From: Bacteroidota bacterium
Lineage (GTDB): Bacteria > Bacteroidota > Bacteroidia > Chitinophagales > Chitinophagaceae
DNA: 64,000 nt
Direction: 5' to 3'
Assembly (NCBI GenBank): GCA_023387985.1
Contig: JAEWHC010000006.1
Coordinates: 42,982-106,981 of the forward strand
Below are positions 8,778 through 17,949 of the stretch, one piece after another. A program made the position numbers and the translations under genes. Under the pieces are notes generated by a model, which had not been told where the DNA came from, searched no databases, and saw nothing but the letters and a program-made list of their open reading frames with translations. Within the stretch, counting starts at the first letter, position 1, and every line of letters begins with the position of its first letter.

Positions 8778-10190
8778 ATGGATTCAAATTTCCGGTATGC
8801 AGATATTCATTGTCATCCAAATCTGAAAACCTTCGGGCACAGCTTTGATAAAAAGAAAAATCCCAGGAGTGATATATGGCATACGGTACCGGCAACTCCA
8901 TATTTAAATCGCCTGCGCCGGCTTACCGGCATTACTAAATTTTCGCAAACAGATTTGACGAGCATGAGTAAAGGCGGCGCAAAGCTTGCTTTTGTTTCAT
9001 TATACCCTTTTGAAAAAGGGTTTTTCATAAATAAACGAATAACTCCTTCCCTGGCTGCACGCCTTGCGGATTTTGGAATAGAAGTAGGTTATCAGCGTAT
9101 CAGGAATATTCAAAATCATACAGACTATTTCTCCGATCTGCTAAATGAATACAATTTCTTTATCAATGCGCCTCGTGAGAAAATCATTGATGGCAAATTG
9201 TTTAAATGGGTGCCAGTAAGCAACGCTGATGAGGCAAAACAGATCGAAGCAGAGGAAAATACCATTGCTGTGATCATGACCATAGAAGGTGCCCATGTTT
9301 TCAATACAGGTTTATCTGATTTCGGAAGAGCATATTCTGAAGAAATTATCCTAGAAAATATCCGCACTGTAAAAAACTGGGAGTATCCGCCAATATCCAT
9401 TGGAATTGCTCACAACTTCAATAATGATTTGTGCGGACACGTGGAGAGTTTGCAGCGTTTAGGCACACTGGTAGATCAGCGTAAAAACATTAACCTCGGA
9501 TTATTTGATTTGGGAAGAAAAGTGATCAATGAAATGCTGGATCAAAATTCGGGGCGCCGGATCCTGATTGATTTGAAACACATGAGTGTTTTGACAAGAA
9601 AAGATTATGCAGAAATATTGGCGGTCGATTATGCATCACGTAAAATTCCAAAAATTGTAAGCCATGGCGCGGTGACGGGAAAATCATTCAACGGAAAAAA
9701 CTACGAAACCGGCGCTTTACCAATTTTTAATACCGGCGATATCAACTTTTATGATGAAGAAATTATTGACCTGGTAAAGTCCGGGGGATTATTTGCCATT
9801 CAACTGGATATTGGAATAAACATGGATGGCAGGAAAAAGAAATCTTTTCTTGCACAATTCAAAAATGAACCGGAAGTCAAAAAAAGTGCGCGTATCATTT
9901 TTAACCAGTTGCTGCACATTGCCATGCTTTGCGATTTGCATGAGTTGCCTGCATGGAACAACACTTGCCTGGGAAGTGATTTTGACGGCAGCATCACACC
10001 TTTTCCGGGAATTGTGAATGTGGTTGATTTTCGCAATCTTGCGACAGAATTAATTCCTCTGGTTGATGATTTCCTCAAATCAGGAAAGCTCAGGCAAGCT
10101 GAAAACCGGAATATTTCGCCCGAAGAAATTGTTGACCGTTTTATATATTTGAACACCGCTGAGTTCGTTCAGAAACATTACCGCTCCTAA
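8778..10190 (+). CDS. Peptidase M19 (membrane dipeptidase) family protein
   Basis: The 470-residue protein has the TIM-barrel metal ligands of renal-dipeptidase-like enzymes: ADIHCHP at residues 8-14 (HxH), a central Glu (MTIEGAH near 174), ILIDLKHMS (near 265) and VSHGAVTG (near 297), and the late GSDFDG motif (near 400). The family hydrolyses dipeptides with two zinc ions. There is no signal peptide from this start, so a cytoplasmic site is likely. It is somewhat longer than the 350-400 residues common in the family because of an inserted segment around residues 90-165. It lies 72 bases after the desaturase on the same strand. Confidence 0.85.
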   Translation: MDSNFRYADIHCHPNLKTFGHSFDKKKNPRSDIWHTVPATPYLNRLRRLTGITKFSQTDLTSMSKGGAKLAFVSLYPFEKGFFINKRITPSLAARLADFGIEVGYQRIRNIQNHTDYFSDLLNEYNFFINAPREKIIDGKLFKWVPVSNADEAKQIEAEENTIAVIMTIEGAHVFNTGLSDFGRAYSEEIILENIRTVKNWEYPPISIGIAHNFNNDLCGHVESLQRLGTLVDQRKNINLGLFDLGRKVINEMLDQNSGRRILIDLKHMSVLTRKDYAEILAVDYASRKIPKIVSHGAVTGKSFNGKNYETGALPIFNTGDINFYDEEIIDLVKSGGLFAIQLDIGINMDGRKKKSFLAQFKNEPEVKKSARIIFNQLLHIAMLCDLHELPAWNNTCLGSDFDGSITPFPGIVNVVDFRNLATELIPLVDDFLKSGKLRQAENRNISPEEIVDRFIYLNTAEFVQKHYRS

Positions 10191-10279
10191 CCACGCCAAA
10201 CGGCTTATACCAATATATAGTCAATTGTCCTTATTGCCTTGCATTACCGGTAACAATTCATGAACTTTACGTCCTAAAA

Positions 10280-12943
10280 ATGCAAACCATGAAACAACTT
10301 CTCCTGGCTTACCTTTTGGTAGCCGTGACCTCTATCGCAGGAATTGCCCAAAAATCACAGATAGAAATTCCTTTGATCGACCGGAGTATCTTTTTCGGCA
10401 ATCCCGAAATAGCCGGTGCGCAGCTCAGTCCTGACGGTAAATTCATTTCCTTTCAGAAAGAACATAATGGAATCATGAATATCTGGGTAAAGACATTTGA
10501 TGAGCCATTTGAAAAAGCCCGCAGGATGACAGCGTTGGAAAGGCCGGTTTCAGGCTATTTCTGGACCAACGACGGCAAATACATCGTTTATTCAAAGGAT
10601 AAGGGAGGCAATGAAAATACAAATGTTTATGCGGTTTCGCCTACTGCCAAAGCCGATGCAACCACCGGAATTCCCGCATCCAGGAATCTTACGCCCAATG
10701 ACAGCGCCGCAGTATATGTGTTGATGGTTAGCAAAAAGCAGCCGGATATCCTGTATGTGATGATCAATGATCGCGACCCGAAATGGCATGATTTGTACAA
10801 ACTGGAAATTTCCAGCGGTAAGCTCAGCAAAGTACAGGAAAATAATGACCGGCTGAGCTATTGGGTTTTTGATTGGGATGAACAGCCCAGGCTCGCCGTG
10901 CGCAGCAATGAAGACGGAAGCAACGACCTGCTGAATATAACCAACGGGGCAAATAAGTTAATCTATTCTGCTCCGGCACTCGAAGCTTTTAGTCCTGCTG
11001 GATTTTCAAAAGACAATAAGCTGGTCTATTTATCTACAAACAAAGGGAGTCTGAATTTAACTCAACTGGAATTACTGGATCCCGAAACCGGCAAAACCAC
11101 ATTTGTTGAAAAAGACCCTCAAAATAAGGTTGACCTGCAAAGTGCAAGTTTTAGTGATGTATCCAGATCGCTTGTTTATACGGCCTATATTGATGCCAAA
11201 GAGCGCATTTACTGGAAAGACAAAATAATGGAGGCCGATTATAATTTCCTGAAGTCCAAATTTCCCGGCCAGGAAATCGGCATAAGCAGCCTGACAAAAG
11301 ATGAACGGAAAATGTTGTTCAGCACCACAAGTGATGATAAGGTTGCCAGTGTTTATTTCTTCGACCGCGACAGCCGCAAAATTGTAAAGCAATTTACTCC
11401 GCGTTCCAAACTCTTACCGTTTGAAAAATACCTGGCCAAAGTGGAGCCCATCACTTATAAAAGCAGCGATGGCCTGGAAATCCCGGCCTACCTCACTTTA
11501 CCGAAAGGCCTGGAAGCAAAAAACCTGCCTTTGCTGGTATTTCCCCATGGTGGCCCCTGGGCACGCAGCTATTGGGGTTTCAATGGATTTGCGCAGTTCT
11601 TTGCCAATCGTGGCTTTGCCGTACTTGATCCCAATTTCCGGGGCAGTACAGGATACGGTAAGCAGTTTCTTGATGCCGGTAACCTGCAGTGGGGCAAATT
11701 GATGCAGGATGATATAACCTGGGGCGTAAAAGATCTTATTGCCAGGGGCATTGTGGATCCCAAACGGGTAGCGATAATGGGCGGGAGTTATGGCGGCTAC
11801 GCCACACTTGCCGGGCTTGCCTTCACGCCTGACGTGTACGCGGCCGGAGTGGATATTGTTGGACCGAGCAACTTGTTTACCTTATTGAGCACAATTCCTC
11901 CTTACTGGGAATCCTTCCGTAAGCAACTGACAATGCGCATGGGGGATGACGCGACTGAAGAAGGCAAAAAGATCCTGACTGCAGCGAGTCCGCTCTTTCA
12001 TGCCAAAAACATTAAAGCGCCTTTGCTGATCATTCAGGGCGCCAATGACCCCAGGGTGAAAAAGGCCGAAAGTGATCAGATCGTAATGGCAATGCGCGAT
12101 TTGGGAAGGCCAGTTGAGTATATTATGGCCGATGATGAAGGCCATGGTTTCAGCAAACCCGTAAACAATATGGCGATGATCGCCGCTTCAGAAAAATTCC
12201 TGGCGCAGCATCTCGGTACACGATATCAACCCGAAATGCCCGATGATGTGGCAAAGCGGCTGAAGGAAATAACGATTGATATTGCCGCGGTTTCCCTTGC
12301 GGAAAAAACAGATGTAACCGTTTTGAATGCCTATCCTGCTTTTACGGGTGACCTGAAAGCCGGTGAACAACAATATGACGTTACCCTTGAACTGGGAGGC
12401 CAGAAAATGCCGATGACCATGACGAGGACCATCAGGGAAGAAAACGGCGAGTGGATAGTGAGCGACGCAGTTAACAGCCCGATGGGCAATATGAGCGATG
12501 TGATTCATTATAATAAATCCAACCTCGCTTTTGTGAAAAGACAGGTGATACAGGGTCCGGCTACCATCGACATGACCCAGGACGGAAAAACGATCGCTGT
12601 TTCTGCCATGGGCAGGAAAATGGATGTTCCGCTCAAAGGCATTCACCTGAGTGATGGTGCAGGAATGGACATGCTGATCGCAAGACTGCCTTTGGCAGAT
12701 GGTTATTCCACCGGGTTTTCGGTTGTGGACATGATGACGATGGGTGAAAAATCCATGGCATTGAAAGTAGCAGGAAAAGAGGTTTATAAAGGTGCGGATG
12801 TTTGGAAAGTTGAAATGTTTAATGCAGATAATGATGCTGAAAAAACGATTTACTGGATCGATCCGGTAAGAAAAATGGCGGTGAAAACCACTGCTGTGCT
12901 TCCTGCCGCAGGAAACGCGCTGATGACCATTGAGTTAAAATAG
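10280..12943 (+). CDS. S9 family (prolyl oligopeptidase-like) peptidase with C-terminal extension
   Basis: The 887-residue exported protein starts with a signal peptide (about 1-20). A seven-bladed beta-propeller region (about 40-390; repeated SPDGK-, WTNDGKY-like blades) precedes an alpha/beta-hydrolase domain. The nucleophile elbow GGSYGGY (Ser near residue 502), the following Asp (GANDPR) and the His of DDEGHGF form the catalytic triad. The enzyme probably cuts short peptides in the periplasm. Usual members end shortly after the His; here some 220 more residues follow, with a TDVTVLNAYPAF start and beta-rich pattern, which I do not recognise firmly (it resembles a DUF3108-type fold in pattern only). 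A terminator follows directly. Confidence 0.88.
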   Translation: MQTMKQLLLAYLLVAVTSIAGIAQKSQIEIPLIDRSIFFGNPEIAGAQLSPDGKFISFQKEHNGIMNIWVKTFDEPFEKARRMTALERPVSGYFWTNDGKYIVYSKDKGGNENTNVYAVSPTAKADATTGIPASRNLTPNDSAAVYVLMVSKKQPDILYVMINDRDPKWHDLYKLEISSGKLSKVQENNDRLSYWVFDWDEQPRLAVRSNEDGSNDLLNITNGANKLIYSAPALEAFSPAGFSKDNKLVYLSTNKGSLNLTQLELLDPETGKTTFVEKDPQNKVDLQSASFSDVSRSLVYTAYIDAKERIYWKDKIMEADYNFLKSKFPGQEIGISSLTKDERKMLFSTTSDDKVASVYFFDRDSRKIVKQFTPRSKLLPFEKYLAKVEPITYKSSDGLEIPAYLTLPKGLEAKNLPLLVFPHGGPWARSYWGFNGFAQFFANRGFAVLDPNFRGSTGYGKQFLDAGNLQWGKLMQDDITWGVKDLIARGIVDPKRVAIMGGSYGGYATLAGLAFTPDVYAAGVDIVGPSNLFTLLSTIPPYWESFRKQLTMRMGDDATEEGKKILTAASPLFHAKNIKAPLLIIQGANDPRVKKAESDQIVMAMRDLGRPVEYIMADDEGHGFSKPVNNMAMIAASEKFLAQHLGTRYQPEMPDDVAKRLKEITIDIAAVSLAEKTDVTVLNAYPAFTGDLKAGEQQYDVTLELGGQKMPMTMTRTIREENGEWIVSDAVNSPMGNMSDVIHYNKSNLAFVKRQVIQGPATIDMTQDGKTIAVSAMGRKMDVPLKGIHLSDGAGMDMLIARLPLADGYSTGFSVVDMMTMGEKSMALKVAGKEVYKGADVWKVEMFNADNDAEKTIYWIDPVRKMAVKTTAVLPAAGNALMTIELK

Positions 12944-12969
12944 AAATTGAAGTTCCGCCGAACAAAAAG

Positions 12970-12998
12970 CCGTTTCGCCTTTCCGGAACGGTTTTTTA
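12970..12998 (+). terminator. Rho-independent terminator of the S9 peptidase gene
   Basis: The arms CCGTTTCG (12970-12977) and CGGAACGG (12984-12991) form an 8-bp stem with one G-T pair and a six-base loop, followed by a T-run. It lies 26 bases after the stop codon. Confidence 0.8.
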
Positions 12999-13202
12999 TT
13001 TAAGGGGTAGCTCCACAGCCATTCTCCCTGATGATAAAAATGTCCGATCGGTTACCCGTCTGAAAAGCGGTTTCCGGCACCCGGGATGTATGTATACAGT
13101 TGGTAATTATATATATAAATAATTGTAAATCAATGAGTTCTATAATTTCATTAACCAGACTTTTAATGGTTATCCGGGTAATTCCAATCCAGGTTACGGG
13201 CT

Positions 13203-15071
13203 TTACCTCCCCATATACACCATCAGGATTTGTACATCGCTGGGACTGACTCCGCTAATCCGGCTGGCTTGCCCAAGTGACGCCGGGCGGATTTTCGTAA
13301 ATTTCTGACGCGCTTCGGCGCTGAGGGCCTGCAATTTGCCGTAATCAAAATTTTCGGGGATTGCCAGTCCTTCAAGATTTTGCATCCGCTCCGCAAGGTC
13401 TTTTTCCTTGGCAATATAGGTATCGTATTTCTCCTGTATGGATGCCTGTTCAATTTCCTCCGGTGCATATGCTGACAGGAAATTGCCTATGGTTGGCATC
13501 AGTTTTTGCATTTCTTCAAGCTCCACGCCTGGCCTTAGCAAGATTTTGGCTGCTTTGGTTTTCTCGCTGATGGGTGCCGACCCAATAGGCTGAAGGAATT
13601 CATTTCCTTCTTTGGGTTCAATGCCCTGGCTTTGCAACCAGTTCCGGATTTCTTTTACTGCCCGGGTTTTACGGGAGACCTTCTCCATCCTTTCATCAGA
13701 AGCCAGGCCAATTTTATGGCTCAGTGGGGTCAGGCGCATGTCGGCATTGTCCTGCCGTAGCAGTGTACGGAATTCGGCACGGCTCGTAAACATGCGGTAA
13801 GGCTCTTCTGTTCCTTTGTTGATGAGATCGTCGATCAGCACGCCGATATAGGCTTCATCGCGTTTAAGCATGAACGGCTCCTGGCCAGTGATGGCAAGAT
13901 GTGCATTGATACCGGCCATCAATCCCTGGCATGCCGCTTCCTCATAGCCTGTGGTGCCGTTAATTTGCCCGGCAAAATAGAGCCCGCCGATCAGTTTGGT
14001 TTCCAGGGTATATTTCAGTTGTGTTGGTGGAAAGAAATCATATTCGATCGCATAGCCTGGCCTAAACATCCGGCAATTTTCAAAGCCGGGAACAAGCCGC
14101 AAAGCTTTTAGCTGTATCTCTTCGGGCAGGCTGCTGCTGAAACCGTTTACATAGATTTCAACGGTATTCCAGCCCTCTGGTTCTACAAAAAGCTGGTGGC
14201 GTTCACGTTCAGCAAACCGGCTGATTTTGTCTTCAATGCTCGGGCAATACCGGGGGCCGGATCCCTGGATTCTGCCTGTGTACATCGGGCTTTTGTCAAA
14301 ACCGGTCTTCAATACCTCGTGAACAGCCGGGTTGGTATAGGTTATGTGGCAGGGAACCTGTTTCTCCGGGCTGAGCTTCGGAGCATCCAGGAAAGAAAAC
14401 CCGGAAACTTCTTCATCACCCGGTTGAATTTCCATTACCGAATAATCGAGGCTGCGCCCGTCGAGCCTTGGCGGCGTGCCTGTCTTCAGGCGATCCGCTT
14501 CAAAACCCAGGCTGACAAGTTGTTCCGTAATGCCTGTTGCCGCGCCTTCGGCCATTCTGCCTCCACCCATTTTCTTTTCGCCGATATGAATCACGCCGTT
14601 TAAAAAGGTTCCGGAGGTAATGATAACGGCTTCCGCTTCAATTTCATGACCCATTTTAGTCCGTACGCCTGTACAACGGCCGTTTTTGATCATCAGACCG
14701 GTGACCATATCCTGGTAAAAGTCGATATTGCGGGTATTTTCAAGCATTTCGCGCCAGGTGGAAGAGAAAAGCATACGGTCATTCTGTGTGCGTGGACTCC
14801 ACATGGCGGGACCTTTGCTGCGGTTCAGCATCCGGAACTGAATGGTGCTTTTGTCCGACACAATCCCGCTATAGCCTCCAAGCGCATCAATTTCCCTTAC
14901 AATCTGGCCTTTTGCAATTCCCCCCATGGCCGGATTACAGCTCATTTGGGCCATATTTTGCATATTCATCGTGATCAGCAGCACTTTGCTGCCCATATTG
15001 GCAGCGGCTGCGGCAGCTTCACTTCCGGCATGCCCGGCACCGGCAACAATGACATCATATTTGGGAAACAT
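13203..15071 (-). CDS. mnmG: tRNA uridine-5-carboxymethylaminomethyl modification enzyme MnmG (GidA)
   Basis: The 622-residue protein is full length for MnmG, the FAD-dependent partner of MnmE, which together modify the wobble uridine of several tRNAs. The dinucleotide-binding motif GAGHAGSEAA lies at residues 10-19, GGIAKGQIVREIDALGG near 50-66, and the conserved INGTTGYEEAACQG near 370-383; the C-terminal helical domain (QASRISGVSP) that meets MnmE is intact. The gene lies convergent to nothing on its 3' side, where a 259-base gap holds no feature that I recognise. Upstream are two parS-like sites and ybeY on the same strand; gidA near parS and the origin is a common order in bacteria. Confidence 0.97.
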   Translation of the reverse strand: MFPKYDVIVAGAGHAGSEAAAAAANMGSKVLLITMNMQNMAQMSCNPAMGGIAKGQIVREIDALGGYSGIVSDKSTIQFRMLNRSKGPAMWSPRTQNDRMLFSSTWREMLENTRNIDFYQDMVTGLMIKNGRCTGVRTKMGHEIEAEAVIITSGTFLNGVIHIGEKKMGGGRMAEGAATGITEQLVSLGFEADRLKTGTPPRLDGRSLDYSVMEIQPGDEEVSGFSFLDAPKLSPEKQVPCHITYTNPAVHEVLKTGFDKSPMYTGRIQGSGPRYCPSIEDKISRFAERERHQLFVEPEGWNTVEIYVNGFSSSLPEEIQLKALRLVPGFENCRMFRPGYAIEYDFFPPTQLKYTLETKLIGGLYFAGQINGTTGYEEAACQGLMAGINAHLAITGQEPFMLKRDEAYIGVLIDDLINKGTEEPYRMFTSRAEFRTLLRQDNADMRLTPLSHKIGLASDERMEKVSRKTRAVKEIRNWLQSQGIEPKEGNEFLQPIGSAPISEKTKAAKILLRPGVELEEMQKLMPTIGNFLSAYAPEEIEQASIQEKYDTYIAKEKDLAERMQNLEGLAIPENFDYGKLQALSAEARQKFTKIRPASLGQASRISGVSPSDVQILMVYMGR

Positions 15072-15102
15072 GGTGCAAATTTAAGCACCTGCGGGATTTG
15101 CA

Positions 15103-15120
15103 TTGTTCCACGTGGAACAA
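15103..15120. promoter_or_regulatory. parS: parS-like ParB-binding palindrome, copy 1
   Basis: An 18-bp perfect palindrome with the core TGTTCCACGTGGAACA. The general parS consensus is TGTTNCACGTGAAACA; only one position differs. It lies between mnmG and ybeY, 31 bases upstream of the mnmG start. Confidence 0.8.
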
Positions 15121-15148
15121 AACCCTGTTAATCCCAATCTTATCTGGT

Positions 15149-15166
15149 ATGTTCCACGTGGAACAT
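15149..15166. promoter_or_regulatory. parS: parS-like ParB-binding palindrome, copy 2
   Basis: A second 18-bp perfect palindrome with the same 16-bp core, 46 bp centre to centre from copy 1 and one base from the stop codon of ybeY. Two sites so close together are typical for centromere clusters. Confidence 0.8.
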
Positions 15167-15167
15167 C

Positions 15168-15593
15168 TTATGCGGCATCAAAATAGGTGCCGAGCCACTG
15201 ATCCTCGGCAAGCCGCATAAGGGCTTTGTTTTTGGAACTGCGATCGTCATGACCCATTAAATGCAGTACGCCATGAAAGATGACGCGATGCAATTCCCGC
15301 TCAGGCAGCTCATTATAGGCCTTTGCGTTCTCTTTCACCCGGTCAACACTGATAAAAATGCTGCCATGCAGCACATTGTCCGCATCGGAAAAATCGAAAG
15401 TCAGTATATCCGTATAGTAATCGTGGTTGAGGTATTCCCTGTTCATGTTCAACAGTTCTTCATCACCAATAAAATTAAACTCCAACCGGTCAAGCTTAAA
15501 ACCCGCTTCTTTAGCCCTTTCATGCAGAAATGTCTTCAGGGCCCTGCGGTTACGGAGCGGAACACTTAGGGTACTATTAAATATGACAGGCAT
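15168..15593 (-). CDS. ybeY: Endoribonuclease YbeY, rRNA maturation factor
   Basis: The 141-residue protein contains the zinc-binding motif HGVLHLMGHDD (HxxxHxxxxxH) near residues 110-120, which defines the YbeY family. It takes part in 16S rRNA 3' processing and ribosome quality control in the cytoplasm. Length and the YTDILTFDF strand fit well. The gene is on the same strand as mnmG but the parS pair lies between them. Upstream, 60 bases separate it from the divergent feoA-nadD pair. Confidence 0.93.
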   Translation of the reverse strand: MPVIFNSTLSVPLRNRRALKTFLHERAKEAGFKLDRLEFNFIGDEELLNMNREYLNHDYYTDILTFDFSDADNVLHGSIFISVDRVKENAKAYNELPERELHRVIFHGVLHLMGHDDRSSKNKALMRLAEDQWLGTYFDAA

Positions 15594-15629
15594 TTTCGGA
15601 TATTGAAAATCAAAATAAACGGGATATGC

Positions 15630-15637
15630 TAAGTTTG
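15630..15637 (+). promoter_or_regulatory. Candidate Bacteroidota promoter -7 element for feoA-nadD
   Basis: TAAGTTTG fits the Bacteroidota TAnnTTTG element, 17 bases before the feoA ATG. A TTG at 15603-15605 could be the -33 element, but its spacing (24 bases) is at the upper edge of what is known. Confidence 0.45.
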
Positions 15638-15653
15638 CAAAGTAAGTAATGAA

Positions 15654-15902
15654 ATGATTAAGAAACTTTCACAATGCAAGCCGGGAACAAGAGCTACCAT
15701 CCATTCCTTTGCTTCTAACGACATTTTTCTCAAGCTCATGGAAATGGGCTGCATTCCGGGTGAACCCATTACCATTGAACTCATCGCCCCTTTCGGCGAT
15801 CCCATGTCCATTATGGTATCCGGATATCACCTCAGCCTGCGTAAAAGTGAGGCCGATCAAATCCTGGTGGAAATCCCAGATCCTGTAACGACAACCCTTT
15901 AG
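15654..15902 (+). CDS. feoA: FeoA-domain protein
   Basis: The 82-residue protein is a single SH3-like FeoA domain: MEMGCIPGEPI (about 33-43) and the GYHLSLRKSEA ending are typical of FeoA, the small cytoplasmic accessory factor of the FeoB ferrous-iron channel. No feoB is present in the window; the next gene, two bases downstream, is nadD. Co-transcription with nadD is likely from the spacing, and feoA may serve a FeoB encoded elsewhere. The ATG at 15654 follows a TAnnTTTG-type promoter. Confidence 0.85.
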   Translation: MIKKLSQCKPGTRATIHSFASNDIFLKLMEMGCIPGEPITIELIAPFGDPMSIMVSGYHLSLRKSEADQILVEIPDPVTTTL

Positions 15903-15904
15903 CC

Positions 15905-16474
15905 ATGCATATCGGATTGTACTTTGGCTCATTCAACCCCATACACCACGGCCACCTTATAATAGCGAGCTATTGCTGCCACAAAACCGACCTGGAACAG
16001 GTATGGCTCATCCTCTCTCCCCTCAATCCGCTCAAACCGTCTGCCAGCCTGCTTAATGAATATGACAGGCTTCACCTCGTTAACCTGGCTATTGAAAATG
16101 ATTTAAAACTACAGGCAAGGGATGTCGAATTCCGACTGCCCAAACCCTCTTATACCGTACATACACTGGCCTATCTCCAGGAAAAATACCCCGATCATAC
16201 ATTCAGCATCATTATGGGTGCTGACAGCCTGAGCAATTTACCGCAGTGGAAAAACTCCGAAACCATCATCAACAACCATCACCTTTACGTTTTTCGCCGC
16301 CCGGGATTTGCCCTGGAAAATCCCACCAATGCCCATTATACCCTGGTGGAAGCTCCCCTCCTGGATATCTCGTCAACGCAAATCCGCAACTTCATTAAAG
16401 AAGGCATCCCCGTACGGTATATGATCCCCGATAAAGTAGCTGAAGAAATTGAAAGAAACAATTACTACCGGTAA
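15905..16474 (+). CDS. nadD: Nicotinate-nucleotide adenylyltransferase NadD
   Basis: The 189-residue protein has the nucleotidyltransferase motif GSFNPIHHGHL (residues 7-17) with the HxGH signature, the ADSLSNLPQW motif and the closing ISSTQIR motif. NadD adds AMP from ATP to nicotinate mononucleotide in NAD synthesis. It starts two bases after feoA. nadA and pnuC, two other NAD-supply genes, are also present in the window but in separate units. Confidence 0.95.
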   Translation: MHIGLYFGSFNPIHHGHLIIASYCCHKTDLEQVWLILSPLNPLKPSASLLNEYDRLHLVNLAIENDLKLQARDVEFRLPKPSYTVHTLAYLQEKYPDHTFSIIMGADSLSNLPQWKNSETIINNHHLYVFRRPGFALENPTNAHYTLVEAPLLDISSTQIRNFIKEGIPVRYMIPDKVAEEIERNNYYR

Positions 16475-16663
16475 CAATATAACGCTAATATATTTAAGCA
16501 GATTGGAAATCAGCACGGGTATGCTTTATGCCCGGCGATCTTAATTGCCTCACCCCTGGACCTAACAGGCCAATCATGAAGAAAAATTTTTCACGACACG
16601 TGCACGCCATACCTGCCTGAAAACGAACATAACGCTAACCTATTTAAGTAATGGGTATCCCGC

Positions 16664-17935
16664 TCAAACCGCCAGCCCCAGCAGCATGCAAATGATCACC
16701 ACCACCGGCGAGGGCAGTCGCGTAAACGTAAGGAGTAAAAAAGTAAGCACCATGACCCCGGCATTCATCCAGGTGCTGAGCTTCGTGGCATCCATGGAAA
16801 GTTCGTTCAGCAGGAAAAAAGAGGACGCCCCCATGATGCCCACCACAACGGCATTCACGCCCTCCAGCGACCGGTAAACCACCGCATATCGCTTAAGGTA
16901 ATTCCAGATCGGGAAAAAGAACAAAACCAGTAAAAGGCTGGGCAAAAAAATAAAGATCAGCCCGGCCACGCAACCCGCGATCTGCCAGCCCACACCCCAG
17001 TTGCGCATTGCCATTCCACCATGAAAAGCCGTTACACTGAAAGTTGGGCCGGGTATAGCCCGCACCATGCCACTGCCCGTCAAAAATTCTTCACTCGTCA
17101 TATACTGCCGATCCGGTGCCGGACGCAAAACAAACTGCTCATACATCAGCGGAACCAACACATCTCCACCGCCAAAAACAATACTGCCAAAACGGTAAAA
17201 GTTTTCCGACAGATTCCATATCCGGTATTCAGGGCGCTGCTCTCCCAGCTTGGCCTGCTGCTTACGGGCATGTTCTGATGCCGCCCCCAGTATAATGAAC
17301 AAGGCGGCAAACACCCAGATATGATTCCAACCGATTTTTTTTCGCTGCCCTTGCATATTCGGTATACGCTTTTTACTGAAGTTGGTTGCAATTCCACCCG
17401 CTACCAGCAGGATCGGGAAAATCCAGGGATTCTTGAAGAATTCAAACGTGAGGAAAACCGAAATGAGGGCTATGCCAAGCGTTATGGAATTCTTGATGGC
17501 GATCCTGCCCATTTTGTATGCGGCAAAAGCAAGGTATCCTATGGCCATGGCATAGATGTACTGGAACAGCGTCTGCTGAAGATTCCACTCCGTAAAGGAA
17601 GACAGCAGGAAACTCAACAAGCCCATCAGGATCCCCGCAGGCAATACCCAAATTACCAAGGTTAAAACAGCAAGCACCACCCCACCTCTTTTATATCCAA
17701 TAAGGGTAAGTGTTTGTGTGCTGCTGGCCCCCGGCAGCAATTGCGTAAAGGCCATAAATTCCATCAGTTCCTCTTCGCTGGTATAAGGCCTTTCATCCAC
17801 AAACCGTTTTACCACCATGCCGTAGTGGCCCTGCGGACCTCCGAAAGCAGTTATGCTGTGCCAAAATACCGATTTGAGAAAAGGAATATGCCTTAATAAC
17901 TTCATAGATTTACCCTGCCAATTAATCATAATCAC
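16664..17935 (-). CDS. chrA: Chromate-transporter (CHR) family protein ChrA
   Basis: The 423-residue integral membrane protein shows two homologous halves, each starting with an FxxxSxxxFGGPQ/GGG-type motif: HSITAFGGPQGHYG near residue 28 and RFGSIVFGGGDVLVP near residue 248, with LPGASSTQT and IPGPTFSVTAF following in the two halves. The arrangement is that of two-domain CHR proteins that export chromate or related oxyanions in exchange; the true substrate here is uncertain. The first ATG at 17935 would add ten residues (MIMINWQGKS) before MKLLRHIPF; the ATG at 17905 is an equally possible start. It is divergent from corA with a 14-base gap from the longer start. Confidence 0.85.
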   Translation of the reverse strand: MIMINWQGKSMKLLRHIPFLKSVFWHSITAFGGPQGHYGMVVKRFVDERPYTSEEELMEFMAFTQLLPGASSTQTLTLIGYKRGGVVLAVLTLVIWVLPAGILMGLLSFLLSSFTEWNLQQTLFQYIYAMAIGYLAFAAYKMGRIAIKNSITLGIALISVFLTFEFFKNPWIFPILLVAGGIATNFSKKRIPNMQGQRKKIGWNHIWVFAALFIILGAASEHARKQQAKLGEQRPEYRIWNLSENFYRFGSIVFGGGDVLVPLMYEQFVLRPAPDRQYMTSEEFLTGSGMVRAIPGPTFSVTAFHGGMAMRNWGVGWQIAGCVAGLIFIFLPSLLLVLFFFPIWNYLKRYAVVYRSLEGVNAVVVGIMGASSFFLLNELSMDATKLSTWMNAGVMVLTFLLLTFTRLPSPVVVIICMLLGLAV

Positions 17936-17949
17936 CCATCACCAGCGAT

